Positions 53,940-64,000 of a stretch of DNA of 64,000 nucleotides are shown in pieces. Source of the DNA: Ophiosphaerella korrae (Eukaryota > Ascomycota > Dothideomycetes > Pleosporales > Phaeosphaeriaceae). Where the stretch lies: the NCBI GenBank assembly GCA_028456385.1, contig JALNQF010000067.1, forward strand, positions 62,001-126,000. Direction: 5' to 3'. The notes below the pieces were generated by a model. The model did no database searches. It saw only the letters and a program-made list of their open reading frames with translations, and was not told the origin of the DNA. Positions within the stretch are counted from its first letter, which is position 1. The number at the start of each line of letters is the position of its first letter. Position numbers and translations under genes: made by a program.

Positions 53940-56900
53940 GCTGGCTAGGCTTTGCTTTGATTACCTTGATACCGGCTCTACGAGCTCCAAAGGTATAGTC
54001 AAGCCAGTCGACAGAGACAGCATTGATAATGTCTCTTCCATAGATAGGCATAAATTGTGTCCGAGCACGAGTTAGACTAAGACAATGCTGCAAGTGGTCA
54101 CGGACCGCGAGTTGTTCCCTCCGAGCCATTGCCGCCAACGTATATTGGACAGAACATGAAGGTGAGTTGGATGGTTTGTTGAGACGGCGAGTTTGGCGCT
54201 CTACCAAGTCTTCCAAAGGTCTCGTCGCGCGAATGTGGTGGATACGGCGTGCATGCCCTAGTTGTACTTGTTCGCGTCGAGCAAACACAAGATTCAATGC
54301 ATCTAGGTTCACTTTTGTATCTTCCGCGTCCTCATGTAAACGCCTACGGATGAGAAGGTCTTTAATCTCATACTGAGCAGCAACAGACTTCGGCATAGCC
54401 ATCGAAGTCACAATCGCTCGAGTCTCGAACAAATCGGGATGATTGCATACCTTTCGTAGCGACATCAAACAATTGATGATAGACATGTAGTTACCTGAGG
54501 ACAAAATCTCTTTGGTAGATGATCTACCCATGAAGCCATCATAGAGCTGCCGTTGGCGCTTTGAGAGCTTACAATAGACGACATGTTCGTATTTGCCCGG
54601 CATTTGCTTTTCAACCTCAGCCTTCAATCTTCGAAGCAAATATGGTCGGAGAACCTCGTGCAACCTTGAAACCACCTTTTGCGCTTCTGCGTCGAGCTTT
54701 TGTCGACCTTGGTCCAATATCTGCTTTGTAGGATCCTTGAGGGCTAGGGTAAATTCTTCGAGGCTTGCTATACGGCCCTCTCCAGCGAATCCAGCGGGCA
54801 TCAAAAAGTATAACAGTGACCATAGCTCATCAATGTTATTCTGCAAAGGCGTTCCGGTCAGTAAGAGCCGTCGCTGTGTCCGCAGATTCAGCATCGTTTG
54901 CCATCGTTGCGACTTGAAGTTCTTGATATTGTGCGCTTCGTCGAGGACTAGATAGTGCCAAGAACGCATCTTGAACGCTGCTGCATCCTGAAGTATGAGT
55001 TGATAAGACGTGATCACAACGTTGTACATATCTTTGCCCATATTGCGCCAGCCTAATCTCTTTCGTTTTCGCTCGTTTATGTCGCCGTAATAGGTAAGAA
55101 TTTTAAATCCAGGTAGAAACTTGCGGAACTCCATCTCCCAGTTAAGCATGACACTCGTGGGGACAACAACAAGATGCGGGCCCCATATATTGCGATAGAC
55201 AGCAATATAGGCGAGGAGCGAAATTGTCTGGATCGTTTTACCCAGGCCCATCTCGTCGGCTAGAATGCCATTCGTCTCAGAATCGTACATGTTGGCAAGC
55301 CAATCAAGTCCATCATGCTGATATTCACGCAATGTGCCACGTAGGAGTGACGGGATCTCTCGCCTTGCTGGGGAAGATGCATGGGGTGACCTGGGGCGGG
55401 AAAGGGTCTGTTCTTGTGTAGTATCTTTTACTGGGGCCGATTCGGAACGCTCCGCTCGTGGGGTGTGTTTCGCATTCCCGTTGGCAAGTACCGTATCGTC
55501 TTCGGCTTCACCATGTCCATTAGTATATGGTTGAGCTTCTTGTTCTGTAGTAGGGGATGAGGCGCGGCCGTTCAATGGGGTTATTTCTTGTGTATCGATT
55601 TCCTCATGTTCTTCGTCGGCCCTTGCTTTTGCCGCTTCTTTGAGTTTTTTAATATCGCTTGGCGCCAAAAAGCCCATCATACCAGCATCTCCATCATCGG
55701 ATTCTTCTTCATCAGATTCTGCCTCCATTTCCATTGGCTCTTCGTCTTCATCTACATCGGAATCTTCATCACTTGACCAAGCTTCACTGCCGGACTCTGA
55801 GGCTTTACCCTCTGCATCTGTGTCGAGCAGGGCTTCGTCAACTTCTTCGAGTTCGATAGTAGCAGGGTCTACGTCATCTGATTTCTTTTCCTCAATATCG
55901 TCATCTTCATGATAACCATTTGAATACAGGAACGAGTTCTCAGGTAAGTCCACCATGGCTTCGTCTTCTAAGTTGGGATCCGGTGTTGGTTGTGGGGTGC
56001 CACCTTCCGAATCATCCCCATCTTGCTCTTCCCGATCTGATTCAAGATCCACTTCGGAACTACTTTCTGGAAGATCAGGAAGCTGTTCATACTTTGCACG
56101 AAGTTGCTCAGCAGTGAGGTTGGCGTCTTCGTCCTGCGCTTCCCCATCTTCGCTATCTGAGCTCGATGACATAATATCATCGTGGTAGATGTTTTCTGAG
56201 GCGTCTGACCCTCCGCTTCCAATTCCTTCTTCATCAAAGTCTCGGTCTTCGCTTATCAAAGACGAAGCAGTATCTGCGATATTCCGACCCAATATCTCCT
56301 GTGCGTGGTTGAACATGTCATCCATAGCCTTATGCCCCAATTGCATCTGCTCCACTTCCCACTTTGCCACGCGTTCTTTGTCAATCTCGACCTTGACGTT
56401 GGCCCATGCACCCTTCACATCAATGACGACCTGCTTGTACCGGAGCATCTGCCGATCTATCTCTTCCTGCTCAATCTCATCCTCACTCTTCCGTTTGAAC
56501 TTGTTCTTCCAGAAGTCGTGCGCTTCTCTAGCCAGTACCTTGGCCATCTTTCGATGGTACTCCTTCTCCTCTTTGAGCAATTTCTTAAAGTGCAGTGCGT
56601 GCGCAACCACATGATCCCAGTGTGCATAGTTCGGAGGTAGCTCGAGAGCAGCCTCTGGGGCGAAGATGCTACAATTTGCCTGGCTCAGAACTCCATGCTC
56701 TGCGGCTTCTACAATTTGTAGTCGACGAGCGGCTTCTTGCTTTGCTTTTTCCTGACTGACGCGTTGCGATTCATCTCCCTCCAAAGGATCGTCATGTTCT
56801 AACCAATCAGCCAGAGAGGCGTACTTTGCCTCGGGAGGGGCATGTTTGGGGTGGCGGTTGGGGGGATCAGGTTTTCGGAGCCGCAGGCGGAGGCGAGGGG

Positions 56901-57675
56901 CGGGTACGGATGAGCTGGAGTTGTCGGGCGATGCGTATAGTCCGGCATCAGGGTCGTGTCCGTTGGTCGCGGGAGTTGTGAGATTGTCAAATTCTGGGTC
57001 GTCTGCTGAATTTTGCGCCGCTCTTCGAGTTCTGCCAGGCCGTTTCCGATTGCTTTGGGGCGATTCGTTTTGCAGGATAGGAGATGTGGGGGGTGATGTG
57101 TGTGCGAGCGCCGAAGTCCTGCTCTGGCGCGCAGATTTGCGCGAAGGCGGATTGAGGGATGGTGCAGACGCCTTTTTGTTCAGGGCCGGTGTTGTCTTGC
57201 CCTTAGCAGCTGAGACTGGCCCTGATACGGTGCGCGACCCTTGTTGGGTGCTGGTCTTTGGGGTGCCATTTGTCTGCGTCGTCTTGGTCGTCTGGCGCGG
57301 GTTCCGCTGGGCGGGCTCTGGCGTGGGTGGCGCAGTGTCTTTACTCACGCGCGATGACTTTCGCACACCATTCTCGAATACCGTCGTCGGGCCGCTGACT
57401 GCAAACGACTTCCAGGGCGGCGATATGGCGCGTGACGCGGAACGACTTGAATGATAGCTCTCGTCCAGCTTCCGCCGCTTTACTGGGCGCTGTATGACGC
57501 CACCATCGTCCCCATTCTCCAGCACAGGCGGCTCGTCGTCTTTTATAGCTTGTGCAGCGTCTGCGTGGATGGCAGCTGCATCTTGTGTGGCGTCAGGCGG
57601 GCTGGTGACGTGGTCCGAGTTGTGTTGTGGGTTGGGATCGATGTCGGCGTCGGCAGACCTGACTACTTCTTCCAT
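52552..57675 (-). CDS. swr1: SWR1 ATPase, H2A.Z-depositing chromatin remodeller, 1707 aa
   Basis: Single exon. The N-terminal 330 residues are disordered and basic. An HSA domain begins at about residue 345 (YAHWDHVVAHALHFKKLLKE), followed by long acidic runs (about 490-680) suited to binding histones. The Snf2 ATPase starts near residue 790: LADEMGLGKTIQT (Walker A), LVLDEAHNIKN (Walker B), and LTGTPLQNNIDELWSLLYFL. A large insertion, typical of Swr1/Ino80, separates the two lobes (about 1015-1420) and contains a polyglutamine run. The second lobe has RYLRLDGSTKVEQRQIL, SRSGGLGINLTGADTV and QDRAHRIGQT. The C-terminus is acidic then basic. The yeast enzyme, 1514 aa, swaps H2A for H2A.Z in promoter nucleosomes. 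Start at 57675 (MEEVVRSADAD). Confidence 0.96.
53901..53942. repeat. trinucleotide microsatellite, (CAA)13 on the coding strand
   Basis: Thirteen uninterrupted CAA codons plus one CAG encode a run of 14 Gln inside the insertion of the SWR1 ATPase domain, at about residues 1245-1258. The next residues are His-His and then more Gln-rich sequence (MQQHYNPYQQPF). A pure repeat of this length is expected to vary in copy number between strains. Confidence 0.9.
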
Positions 57676-58272
57676 TCAGTTAGATAGGGTAGGGAGGAAG
57701 GGTGCAGCCTGGAGACCACCGCGCGCACCCTCGACTCAACATGTATCGCTCCAAATTTGGTTTCGCAAGATGGCCTGGAGCTCGGTGATGGCGGTGATGA
57801 GTTCAGATTCCGGGTTGCAGTTTGGGTTGGGGCTATGGAGGCTGATTTGATGTTTTGACAGTGTGATGTTATGATTTTCGTTTTCAGATTTGGGCTCCGC
57901 GTCAACGGGTTGCTTCAAATAGCGCGCTAACAGCGAAGTCTGTAGAAAGAGCAACTTTAACGATGACACCACAGAGTATTGCAGTGTGTGCTGGCGCCCT
58001 TCCTGTCCTCTCTGACTTTGAGTATGCTGGAGATGATCCGACACGGCAAACTTAGTCGTCGTGTCGATGCTTTTGCGCACCAGCAGATGCATTTCCTGAA
58101 GTGGTTTAGTCGCGTTCCAGGTGCCAAGCCACACGCCAAGCCTCATGACCGAGCGCCATCGGGAACCTCACGTCAAGCACACTACGACACTAGACACCCA
58201 CGATAGCGCCGCAACGTAAACAGCCCCCCCTCCCCCAATCGCAGCCATACGCATCTCTAACTGCCTGGCAGT
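57676..58272. promoter_or_regulatory. divergent promoter, SWR1 and NDUFB8 genes
   Basis: 597 bp between divergent start codons. A 136-codon minus-strand frame (57736-58146) overlaps the SWR1 leader and has no recognisable feature. The right edge before the NDUFB8 ATG contains a C-rich run (cagccccccctcccccaatc) at about 58223-58242. No named factor site is claimed. Confidence 0.5.
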
Positions 58273-58802
58273 ATGCTCTCCCGGCGCATTGTAGCCGCCC
58301 GGCCGCTCGCCCGAGCTTTTGTCCCCAGAACAGCACGACCGCAACCCCAATTCACCCAGGTCCGCACAGCCCTCACCGCGGCTGAAAAGGCGGAGCTCGC
58401 CGACCCCAACCAGAACGGCGGCTACATCAACCCTCCTCCGGAGCTGCGGTCGAAGCGTGACCCCTATGCCGATTGGTGGGACAAGCAGGAGAGACGCAAC
58501 TATGGAGAGCCATGTCACGAAGACCACGACATTCTTGGAGTGCTCTCGCTGCACGACTATGACCATTTCACGCCTGGCTGGGGTGGTGTTCTCCTCGGTA
58601 CCTTTTGTCTAGCTGTTGCAGGACTGTTTGTAACCACGAGCTTTTTTTACCCAGATAAGAAGAGCGTGCCCAGGACATTTCCAGATGGCTTGGAGGCCGA
58701 GCTAGGGGGAAAGAGAGCTCTTTTGGTATGCGGATTCATAGCAACCTCAACGGCTTTACTAACTAATACAAATAGGCAAGGAAACCTGGCGACGAGTGGT
58801 AA
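58273..58802 (+). CDS. NDUFB8: NADH:ubiquinone oxidoreductase subunit NDUFB8, 159 aa
   Basis: Two exons, 58273-58725 and 58776-58802. The second exon supplies only the final eight residues (ARKPGDEW) and the stop. The first 35 residues are Arg/Ala-rich (MLSRRIVAARPLARAFVPR), a mitochondrial targeting signal. The mature part has the NDUFB8 (ASHI) pattern: DPYADWWDKQERRNYGEP, then HEDHDILGVLS, HFTPGWGGVLLGTF, a single membrane span at about residues 108-128, and FYPDKKSVPRTFPDGLEAEL. It is an accessory subunit in the membrane arm of respiratory complex I. Reading through the intron would instead give about 50 unrelated residues, so the short last exon is well supported. Confidence 0.93.
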
Positions 58803-59126
58803 ATTTGGGCGAGCCTCAAACAAACATCATGTATATAAAATGGAATGGGATTCTCCTTTGTCACTTGCGCGCCGCCATACTCGCTAGCCAACCTTCAATC
58901 TTCTCTGTCAAGTGGCTCTCCGTGATGTCATCAGATAGCACCAACATAGTAACAATAGGTACACTAATACGATTGTGACACAGCTCGGACAGGAGATTCT
59001 CTACGTCGAAGTTCGCTGACATCACCATGAACTAGCGGATAGAATTCCAAGGCTAAATTTAAAACCAAGAGTCTTACTACGTAAAGAGCACTCGAGACGC
59101 TCCTTGATTCTCGCCGACTGCCACAC
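58803..59126. other. 3' intergenic between convergent genes
   Basis: 324 bp between the NDUFB8 stop and the stop of the minus-strand DUF8021 gene. No frame or repeat of note. Confidence 0.5.
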
Positions 59127-59948
59127 TCACAATCGACCAAAAGCCGTACCATTCCCAACCCCACAGTTTGAAATCCCGCAATGCGTCAAGGTATGCACAT
59201 ATCTCAACTTACCACCCTCAACCCTAAACTGGTGGCTGTCTGGCCAAGCGCTTTTCCCAAAATCAACCATGACCTCTACACTCCCATGGTCTTCATCGAT
59301 GACATAACGTCTCCTAGTAATCGGTACGCCCTTGGGAATATAATTCGCACACGTCCCGTTTGGTCCATCATCACCATACAACCCCCCTTCTAGACGAACG
59401 CACGGAATCCCCCAGGGCACACTGATGTCCGGGTCATTGAAGAGATCAAGGTAGGCATCAGCAGCCGCCTTTATCGTCTCGCGAGTATCGCGCTTAGATC
59501 TATCAATTTCTCCCCAGTTTTCGAGTGGGGAGTAGTGTGCGTAGCCTGTGATGTTGAAAAGCCAATCACCAGGTTTGGTGATGATTGAGTCGATTTTATT
59601 GATTTTCTGGTTTGTGAGTCGGAGCTGTGTGCCAATGACATGTGGGGTTGAAGTGGTGCTATTCACAATAACTTCGGAATATGTTGCGCATGCTGTGGTG
59701 TCGTAAGTCGACCGCTGCCATTTAATGGGAAGTCTTGTGTTGAGAATCCCTGCGTCGATGTCGAGTTTGACGGAGTTCTCGTAGTAGCCCACCCAGGTAG
59801 AATTATCTAAGCGAGCCTTGATGCCACTAGTATCCCCCCTTAGTTGTGCCGAAATGTAGGTGTCAACTGCTCTGATGAGTTGAAATTGAGTGCAATCTGC
59901 GGTAACGGCTGTGAACAAAATCACCGTACTGAAAAGTATTGAAAACAT
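59127..59948 (-). CDS. secreted DUF8021-domain protein, 273 aa
   Basis: Single exon. ATG 59948 (MFSILFSTVILFTAVTA) gives a clean signal peptide; an in-frame ATG 24 codons upstream would bury it. The mature protein fits the fungal secreted family DUF8021. It has an N-terminal helical part (VDTYISAQLRGDTSG), then a beta-rich half with IPCVRLEGGLYGDDG, CANYIPKGVPITRRRYVIDE, EVMVDFGKSAWPDSHQFRVE and GKLRYVHTLTHCG. The fold resembles SnoaL/NTF2-like cups, but no catalytic residues are established. It has five mature Cys residues (after Asp-Cys-Thr) and several Asn-x-Ser/Thr sites. Members are common in plant-associated ascomycetes and their function is unknown. The gene stands alone on its strand in an accessory-looking region. 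Confidence 0.85.
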   Translation of the reverse strand: MFSILFSTVILFTAVTADCTQFQLIRAVDTYISAQLRGDTSGIKARLDNSTWVGYYENSVKLDIDAGILNTRLPIKWQRSTYDTTACATYSEVIVNSTTSTPHVIGTQLRLTNQKINKIDSIITKPGDWLFNITGYAHYSPLENWGEIDRSKRDTRETIKAAADAYLDLFNDPDISVPWGIPCVRLEGGLYGDDGPNGTCANYIPKGVPITRRRYVIDEDHGSVEVMVDFGKSAWPDSHQFRVEGGKLRYVHTLTHCGISNCGVGNGTAFGRL

Positions 59949-61309
59949 GGCAATGCTGACATGAAGAGTGAGATTTTTACGTAGAGGCCAACGAAGCCTT
60001 GTTGGTGTTTGTATTCCCATATCTATATATGCTGTTAATCAAAGTATAAACCCTGTGACGTTATATATGATCAATATGTGGCAAATTAGCTTTACGCTCA
60101 TCGTTTTGCTTGACTTGCACCCCACTTAGATTCCGAAAGTGAACCCAAATTGCTGCCCCGCGCCGATTGAGAAGGCTTGCCTCATAAACGCAGATTACTG
60201 TTACTCTAGTATGATTGTAGGAACTGAAGGACGAGTGCACAGGTGTGTTGCTACCTAACAGCTGACTGGAAGAGTGTGCGAAGCGACGAGACACACAGCC
60301 ACAGCACAGCCATCGATATCAAAGTATCGAATTAGCAAATTCCTTGTATACGCGGTCCGTGTACGAACATACCCGATATAGACAATGTGGTCATTCTTGA
60401 GTTACCCATGATCTGCCTGGAATCTTGCTAAGACGACTTCATATCTTTATTCGACTCTTTCAAAAGGTACTTCGACGTCTAAGGTCCCCTCGTTCAGGCA
60501 CCGCATTATTGTATATTCACTGAACCTAGATTAAGTTCAGTTTATCATTGCCTAAATTGAGTCTACCCTAACGTTATGATGGCAATAGCCATTCTTGTCA
60601 TATTGTGACGCCGTCTGTAAATGGCTCGTCGTTGGAGTCAAATTTAAGGCTCACAGCGTCTCTAAAGCGAGAACTACGTGTGATAGTGCGAGGCATCAAT
60701 GTTTTGAAATGTAAGTGTACCCCTGAAGCCTCGGTAGCGATGACGATCTCTTCCGCGTTTGCGAATATACATGCAATTTGTAGTGATTTCCCGAGGTCAA
60801 AATTCTACTATGCTTAGGTAACCACCTGGGCGGTAAATCCCCGCATCACGGACAGGAATTCGTAGATGGAGCCAGGAACACCCTCAACAGCCAATCTTTC
60901 AGGATACTGTCGTTCAGTCGAACTAATCGAGGGTGCATGCCGTGGGGCTGAAACAAACCCCACCCAATCAGCAATCACTGCACACTCCAGGTATACCTCA
61001 AAGTGACATTTATGCCGTTCATGCATCTATTGATTTAGCGGCCCGATATCAACCTATGATTGGAACCCCACCCTCCTACCTATTCCGTCCTTGTTCAAAT
61101 ACTCAATACAGTCTTGGTACGGCGAGGTGATGAGCCACACGGGCGCTAATTGTAAGCGTAAGCGGTGCTCATCTTTCTAGAGTAGTCCGGCGAGGGATTC
61201 TTGCTGCATAGCTCCTGAAAATGAATAACTACTAAAGAAAGCCAGAGTTCTTCAGTTGGTTTCAACTTCTGCATTCAACTTGTTCCCTACCCGTCATCAA
61301 AGCCTCAAT
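59949..61309. other. 1.36 kb between divergent secreted-protein genes
   Basis: This should hold the promoters of the DUF8021 gene (left) and the 284-aa secreted protein gene (right). On the minus strand, 60598-61220 can be read as one frame broken by several TAG/TAA codons, with two open runs of about 70 codons each (60804-60598 and 61026-60814). I treat that as a possible relic only and describe it under the findings. Confidence 0.45.
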
Positions 61310-62273
61310 ATGAAGCATTATCTATTTTCCGTTCTCTCCAGCTTCGCGCTGTGCCACTTGGCTGCTGCTTTGCCGGCTACAGGATCACCTAATGCCAGCA
61401 TCGAGCCGAGAGCATCATCAGTCTTGGGTGACTGCCAGAAAACTCTAAGTTGCACTTTAGCAGAAATTGAGGCCTCATCTACAATTACCCGTTTGGCATA
61501 CATCAAGGCCATGCAAGCTGATTTCTTTGGTCCCTTGAACGCAGGAAACCAATACCGTGCAATTCAGGGCGTTATTCAGTTTCTTTCTCAGGACAGCCTT
61601 GGCAACCCAAATTCATGGATATCCTACGTTGATGCTAGCATCATAGAGGGCATACAGAACGGTGGCGCAAACGCCCTCGGCCTACATAACAAGGATGGAG
61701 GTAATCCTGGCACTAAACTGTGGGCAGATTATTTGCAAAAGCTGAAACAAGGAGGATATGCCACACGCGATGTGAGTAGCACATTATCATGATACTATGC
61801 ATAGATCCCTTTTCTGATGAAGACATAGCAACATGATTTTGCCTGGGCATCAAGCGAACAAGCGTCAACAACTCATGGCAAGCAAATCGCGGACCAAAAA
61901 TTTGAGACGACAGCACAAGAGGATCTTTGGTTTTTGTTCACTCAGGTCTTCAGATGGATTATGCGTAATAAAGGGCTAAGTGTCGCTGCTGTAAGAACGT
62001 AAGTTTGACTAGCTTCCCTACGAAACAGGTGCAATATTAAATGATTTCAGGGTTATTCTAGCAAAGTCGGTCTTGAATCCTCCACTTCTAGCTCTGCTTC
62101 CTCTTACAGATGATTTTATCAATTGGCTCACCGATATCACGGATACTAAACCAGCCGAGTGTTTCTCAAGAGCGGCGTGGGATATTGTTGATCCTAACAC
62201 CGCAGCTGTGCTCCCAGTCGAACTGTTCAAGACGATAGTGCCAGAGCTTCTGACGTGTTTCAAAAATAGGTAG
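61310..62273 (+). CDS. secreted protein of unknown family, 284 aa
   Basis: Three exons: 61310-61771, 61829-61998 and 62051-62273, with phases that agree. A signal peptide covers about residues 1-19 (MKHYLFSVLSSFALCHLAA). The mature chain is mainly helical and has no long hydrophobic segment. Four Cys residues remain after cleavage: two close together near the mature N-terminus (GDCQKTLSCTLAE) and two near the C-terminus (AECFSRAAW and ELLTCFKNR), so two disulfides are possible. A segment FETTAQEDLWFLFTQVFRWI is strongly amphipathic. I do not recognise the family. It could be an effector-like or cell-surface protein, but nothing in the sequence shows a function. The frame is open upstream to 61256, but that would precede the signal peptide. 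Confidence 0.8.
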
Positions 62274-63054
62274 TCCGAGATAGCGGCAGTCGCTTGTACG
62301 CTCCACGGTATTGTTGTGGCAGCTTGCAGAGTTATCTATTCAAGTATTTTAATTTAGGTTACTTCGTTTCCCCGGGTGACCTGACTCCGGATTCAAAAAA
62401 ATAAAAATAAAAATAAAAAAAATAAAAAAATCTAAACTGGGTTCAGCTAGCCTTGAGTAGTCAATATTTCTTCGAAACTCACCTTAGCTTCATAGCCAGA
62501 GAATACACGCATCAAAAACGCTACTTCCGCTTGTTTCCTAGGCCTCAAACGTAGTTATTGCTAGCACTCTAGAAGTTTTTCCTTCTCCAATTGATATCCT
62601 AGTGCTTGTGCTCCCATTACTATTCCGTAACTACTAGTGCAACTAATATCTTCCGTCAATATAAATAGTGATGGCAATATCGTTCTCTATAATCATGGCT
62701 GTATGATCAATTCGCAGATGGCAATGAGGTGAAAACATAGTTTGATACAACAAAATCCAATGTGTACAACAGATGAGGCAGAGATAATCTGGGCCGCTCA
62801 GCTACATTTTTCACTCAAATAATATTGCAAGTGCTCACTCGCTCAAGAGATTGATGAACCAAAGAGTCAGTTACAACTAGTCCAATATACAGCAAAGAAA
62901 CGATGTCGCAATACCGAAGAGTTCAGCAGACACTGTTTCGTGTGAAATCGCCATCCTTTCAATCGGTTGTATTGTTGATTAGTACAGGTTTGTTGCTATT
63001 GCTGTTAGGAGTACTAGAATATGATCTAGGCCTGCAGAACTCCATTGCATAACT
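62274..63054. other. intergenic with A-rich repeat
   Basis: An A-rich stretch of imperfect aaaat units lies at 62395-62430, 122 bp after the stop of the secreted-protein gene. The remaining 600 bp, up to the stop of the minus-strand membrane protein, carry no coding signal. Both genes end here, so no promoter is expected. Confidence 0.5.
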
Positions 63055-64000
63055 TCAAGAAGGTAAGCTTGTCCTGTTGGGCGTACTAGAGTTTGTTACA
63101 GTATCATTTGAGATGTTCCTACCTGGCCCGTTATCTTCTAGCGATGTTCGCATCGTGAGCCATTGTGTGATGAGCATCCCGAGCACGACTATGTTTTTTG
63201 TGTCAGTGACATTTAATGTTTTTACAGAGATTTTTGGCCTACCTTCTGTTAAGCACGTGAGTAGGCAAATGTGGCTCATCGTTGAGTAAACCCATGTAAT
63301 ATACAATACATTGTTGACAATAGTGTTGACCAGTAAGAGGAAAGATCCAATGATGTTTCTGATCAACATGATTTTGAGGTTTGTCGCTGAAGCTCTCCCT
63401 GCGCCCCTGGTTCTATTAATCTCGCAGCCAAATAGATGGGAGGCGGATGGTATTTGCTGTGCCCTCGTAGCTCTACGCACATGCATGGGTGGCCAATGTA
63501 CGTGGGAGGCAAATGCTGGTCGAAGGAGGCCATATAAAGATACCGGTTAATGCAAAATTCAAACACGTATCAAGAGCAATAATTGCTATCGCAGCATCTG
63601 GGTGTATGCCGATCCTACAGTTACCATCTTCAAGGGAGAGCTCAGCTTTCGGATGAACAAAGGCAAATCCCATGATTCCAGCGTATCCGGCAATCGTCAC
63701 CACTGCCCCTACAACCCATATAGGATCTTGGAAACGCTCGATGAAAGCTGACCGTACGATTTGTACCCGTTCAAGCAAGAACAATGTTCTACATATGTTT
63801 AGTTGAAGATCGTTCTCCGACTATCGTGTGAACTTACATGGCGATTTTAGCTGTTCCGTACATAACAATGCATACGCGAATTATGGCGTGACACTGAGTT
63901 CCTGATGATAGCCCCAAACCGCTGATGCTGATGGCTACAGCGAACAGGAAAACAGTACATATAAAGCCTTGCACAAAAACGAGAATATCAGATAGTTTTG
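63055..64000 (-). CDS. polytopic fungal membrane protein, 5' part beyond the window
   Basis: Exons on the minus strand: 64000-63838 (left open at the edge), 63788-63502, 63398-63243 and 63188-63055. Each join keeps the frame. The visible part has hydrophobic spans ILVFVQGFICTVFLFAVAIS, then IWVVGAVVTIAGYAGIMGFA, a family-like CRIGIHPDAAIAIIALDTCL followed by NFALTGIFIWP, and RNIIGSFLLLVNTIVNNVLY. The segment LLERVQIVRSAF after span 2 and the Cys-Arg-Ile-Gly pattern match a multi-pass fungal family I recall only as hypothetical integral membrane proteins. The last exon encodes a polar tail ending NRTSLPS. Removing the 54-bp third intron takes out a less protein-like insertion. The start codon lies to the right of 64000. 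Function unknown. Confidence 0.7.

Noticed and set aside
56846..57454. 202-codon plus-strand frame
   Set aside because: Antisense to the SWR1 N-terminal disordered region; no features of its own.
1..64000. CRISPR arrays, bacterial operons, intact transposase or prophage genes
   Set aside because: No regularly spaced direct repeats were seen. Genes are spliced and individually spaced, and no complete transposase, integrase or reverse transcriptase frame exists in the window.

Overview
The window looks like nuclear DNA of a filamentous ascomycete, most likely a dothideomycete near the Pleosporales. The class is an inference from gene content; no marker sequence here proves it. The evidence is spliced genes with introns of about 45-100 bp and GT..AG ends, fungus-specific families (GH45, DUF8021, Dal5-type transporters, fungal GT31), small AT-rich islands that look like decayed repeats, and no operons. 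I support 25 protein-coding genes plus one weak candidate. I found no rRNA, tRNA, CRISPR array or intact transposon.

0-14 kb: an uncharacterised 485-aa protein, a 1376-aa Ser/Pro-rich protein with a C-terminal membrane hairpin, a Maf-family nucleotide pyrophosphatase with an N-terminal PPPY motif, an AT-rich island, an NADP-dependent medium-chain reductase, and a polytopic membrane protein whose introns and 3' end are hard to resolve.

14-26 kb: an SP-RING (MIZ) protein, probably a SUMO E3 ligase, diverges from a Boi/Pob1-type polarity scaffold (SH3-SAM-PH). A small candidate membrane protein and a GT31-type glycosyltransferase follow, then about 2 kb without a convincing gene.

26-39 kb: the most unusual block. 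It has a secreted GH45 endoglucanase, a DHA1-like MFS transporter, a secreted GH5 exo-beta-1,3-glucanase, a ten-exon Dal5-type MFS transporter with a predicted 6-nt microexon, and a Gfo/Idh/MocA oxidoreductase head-to-head with a second Dal5-type transporter. It reads like a polymer-degradation, uptake and oxidation neighbourhood. Shared regulation is not shown.

39-59 kb: housekeeping genes. These are mitochondrial threonyl-tRNA synthetase, a conserved coiled-coil membrane protein, an Hpm1/METTL18-type protein-histidine methyltransferase, an Ino4-like bHLH factor, a Munc13/Ync13-type C2 protein, the SWR1 ATPase with a polyglutamine run, and the complex I subunit NDUFB8.

59-64 kb: accessory-looking genes. 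These are a secreted DUF8021 protein, a secreted 284-aa protein of unknown family, and the 3' part of a polytopic membrane protein running off the right edge. A decayed open frame may lie between the two secreted genes.

Exon borders were set by hand from splice signals and reading-frame continuity. Every multi-exon model sums to a multiple of three. No transcript data were available.
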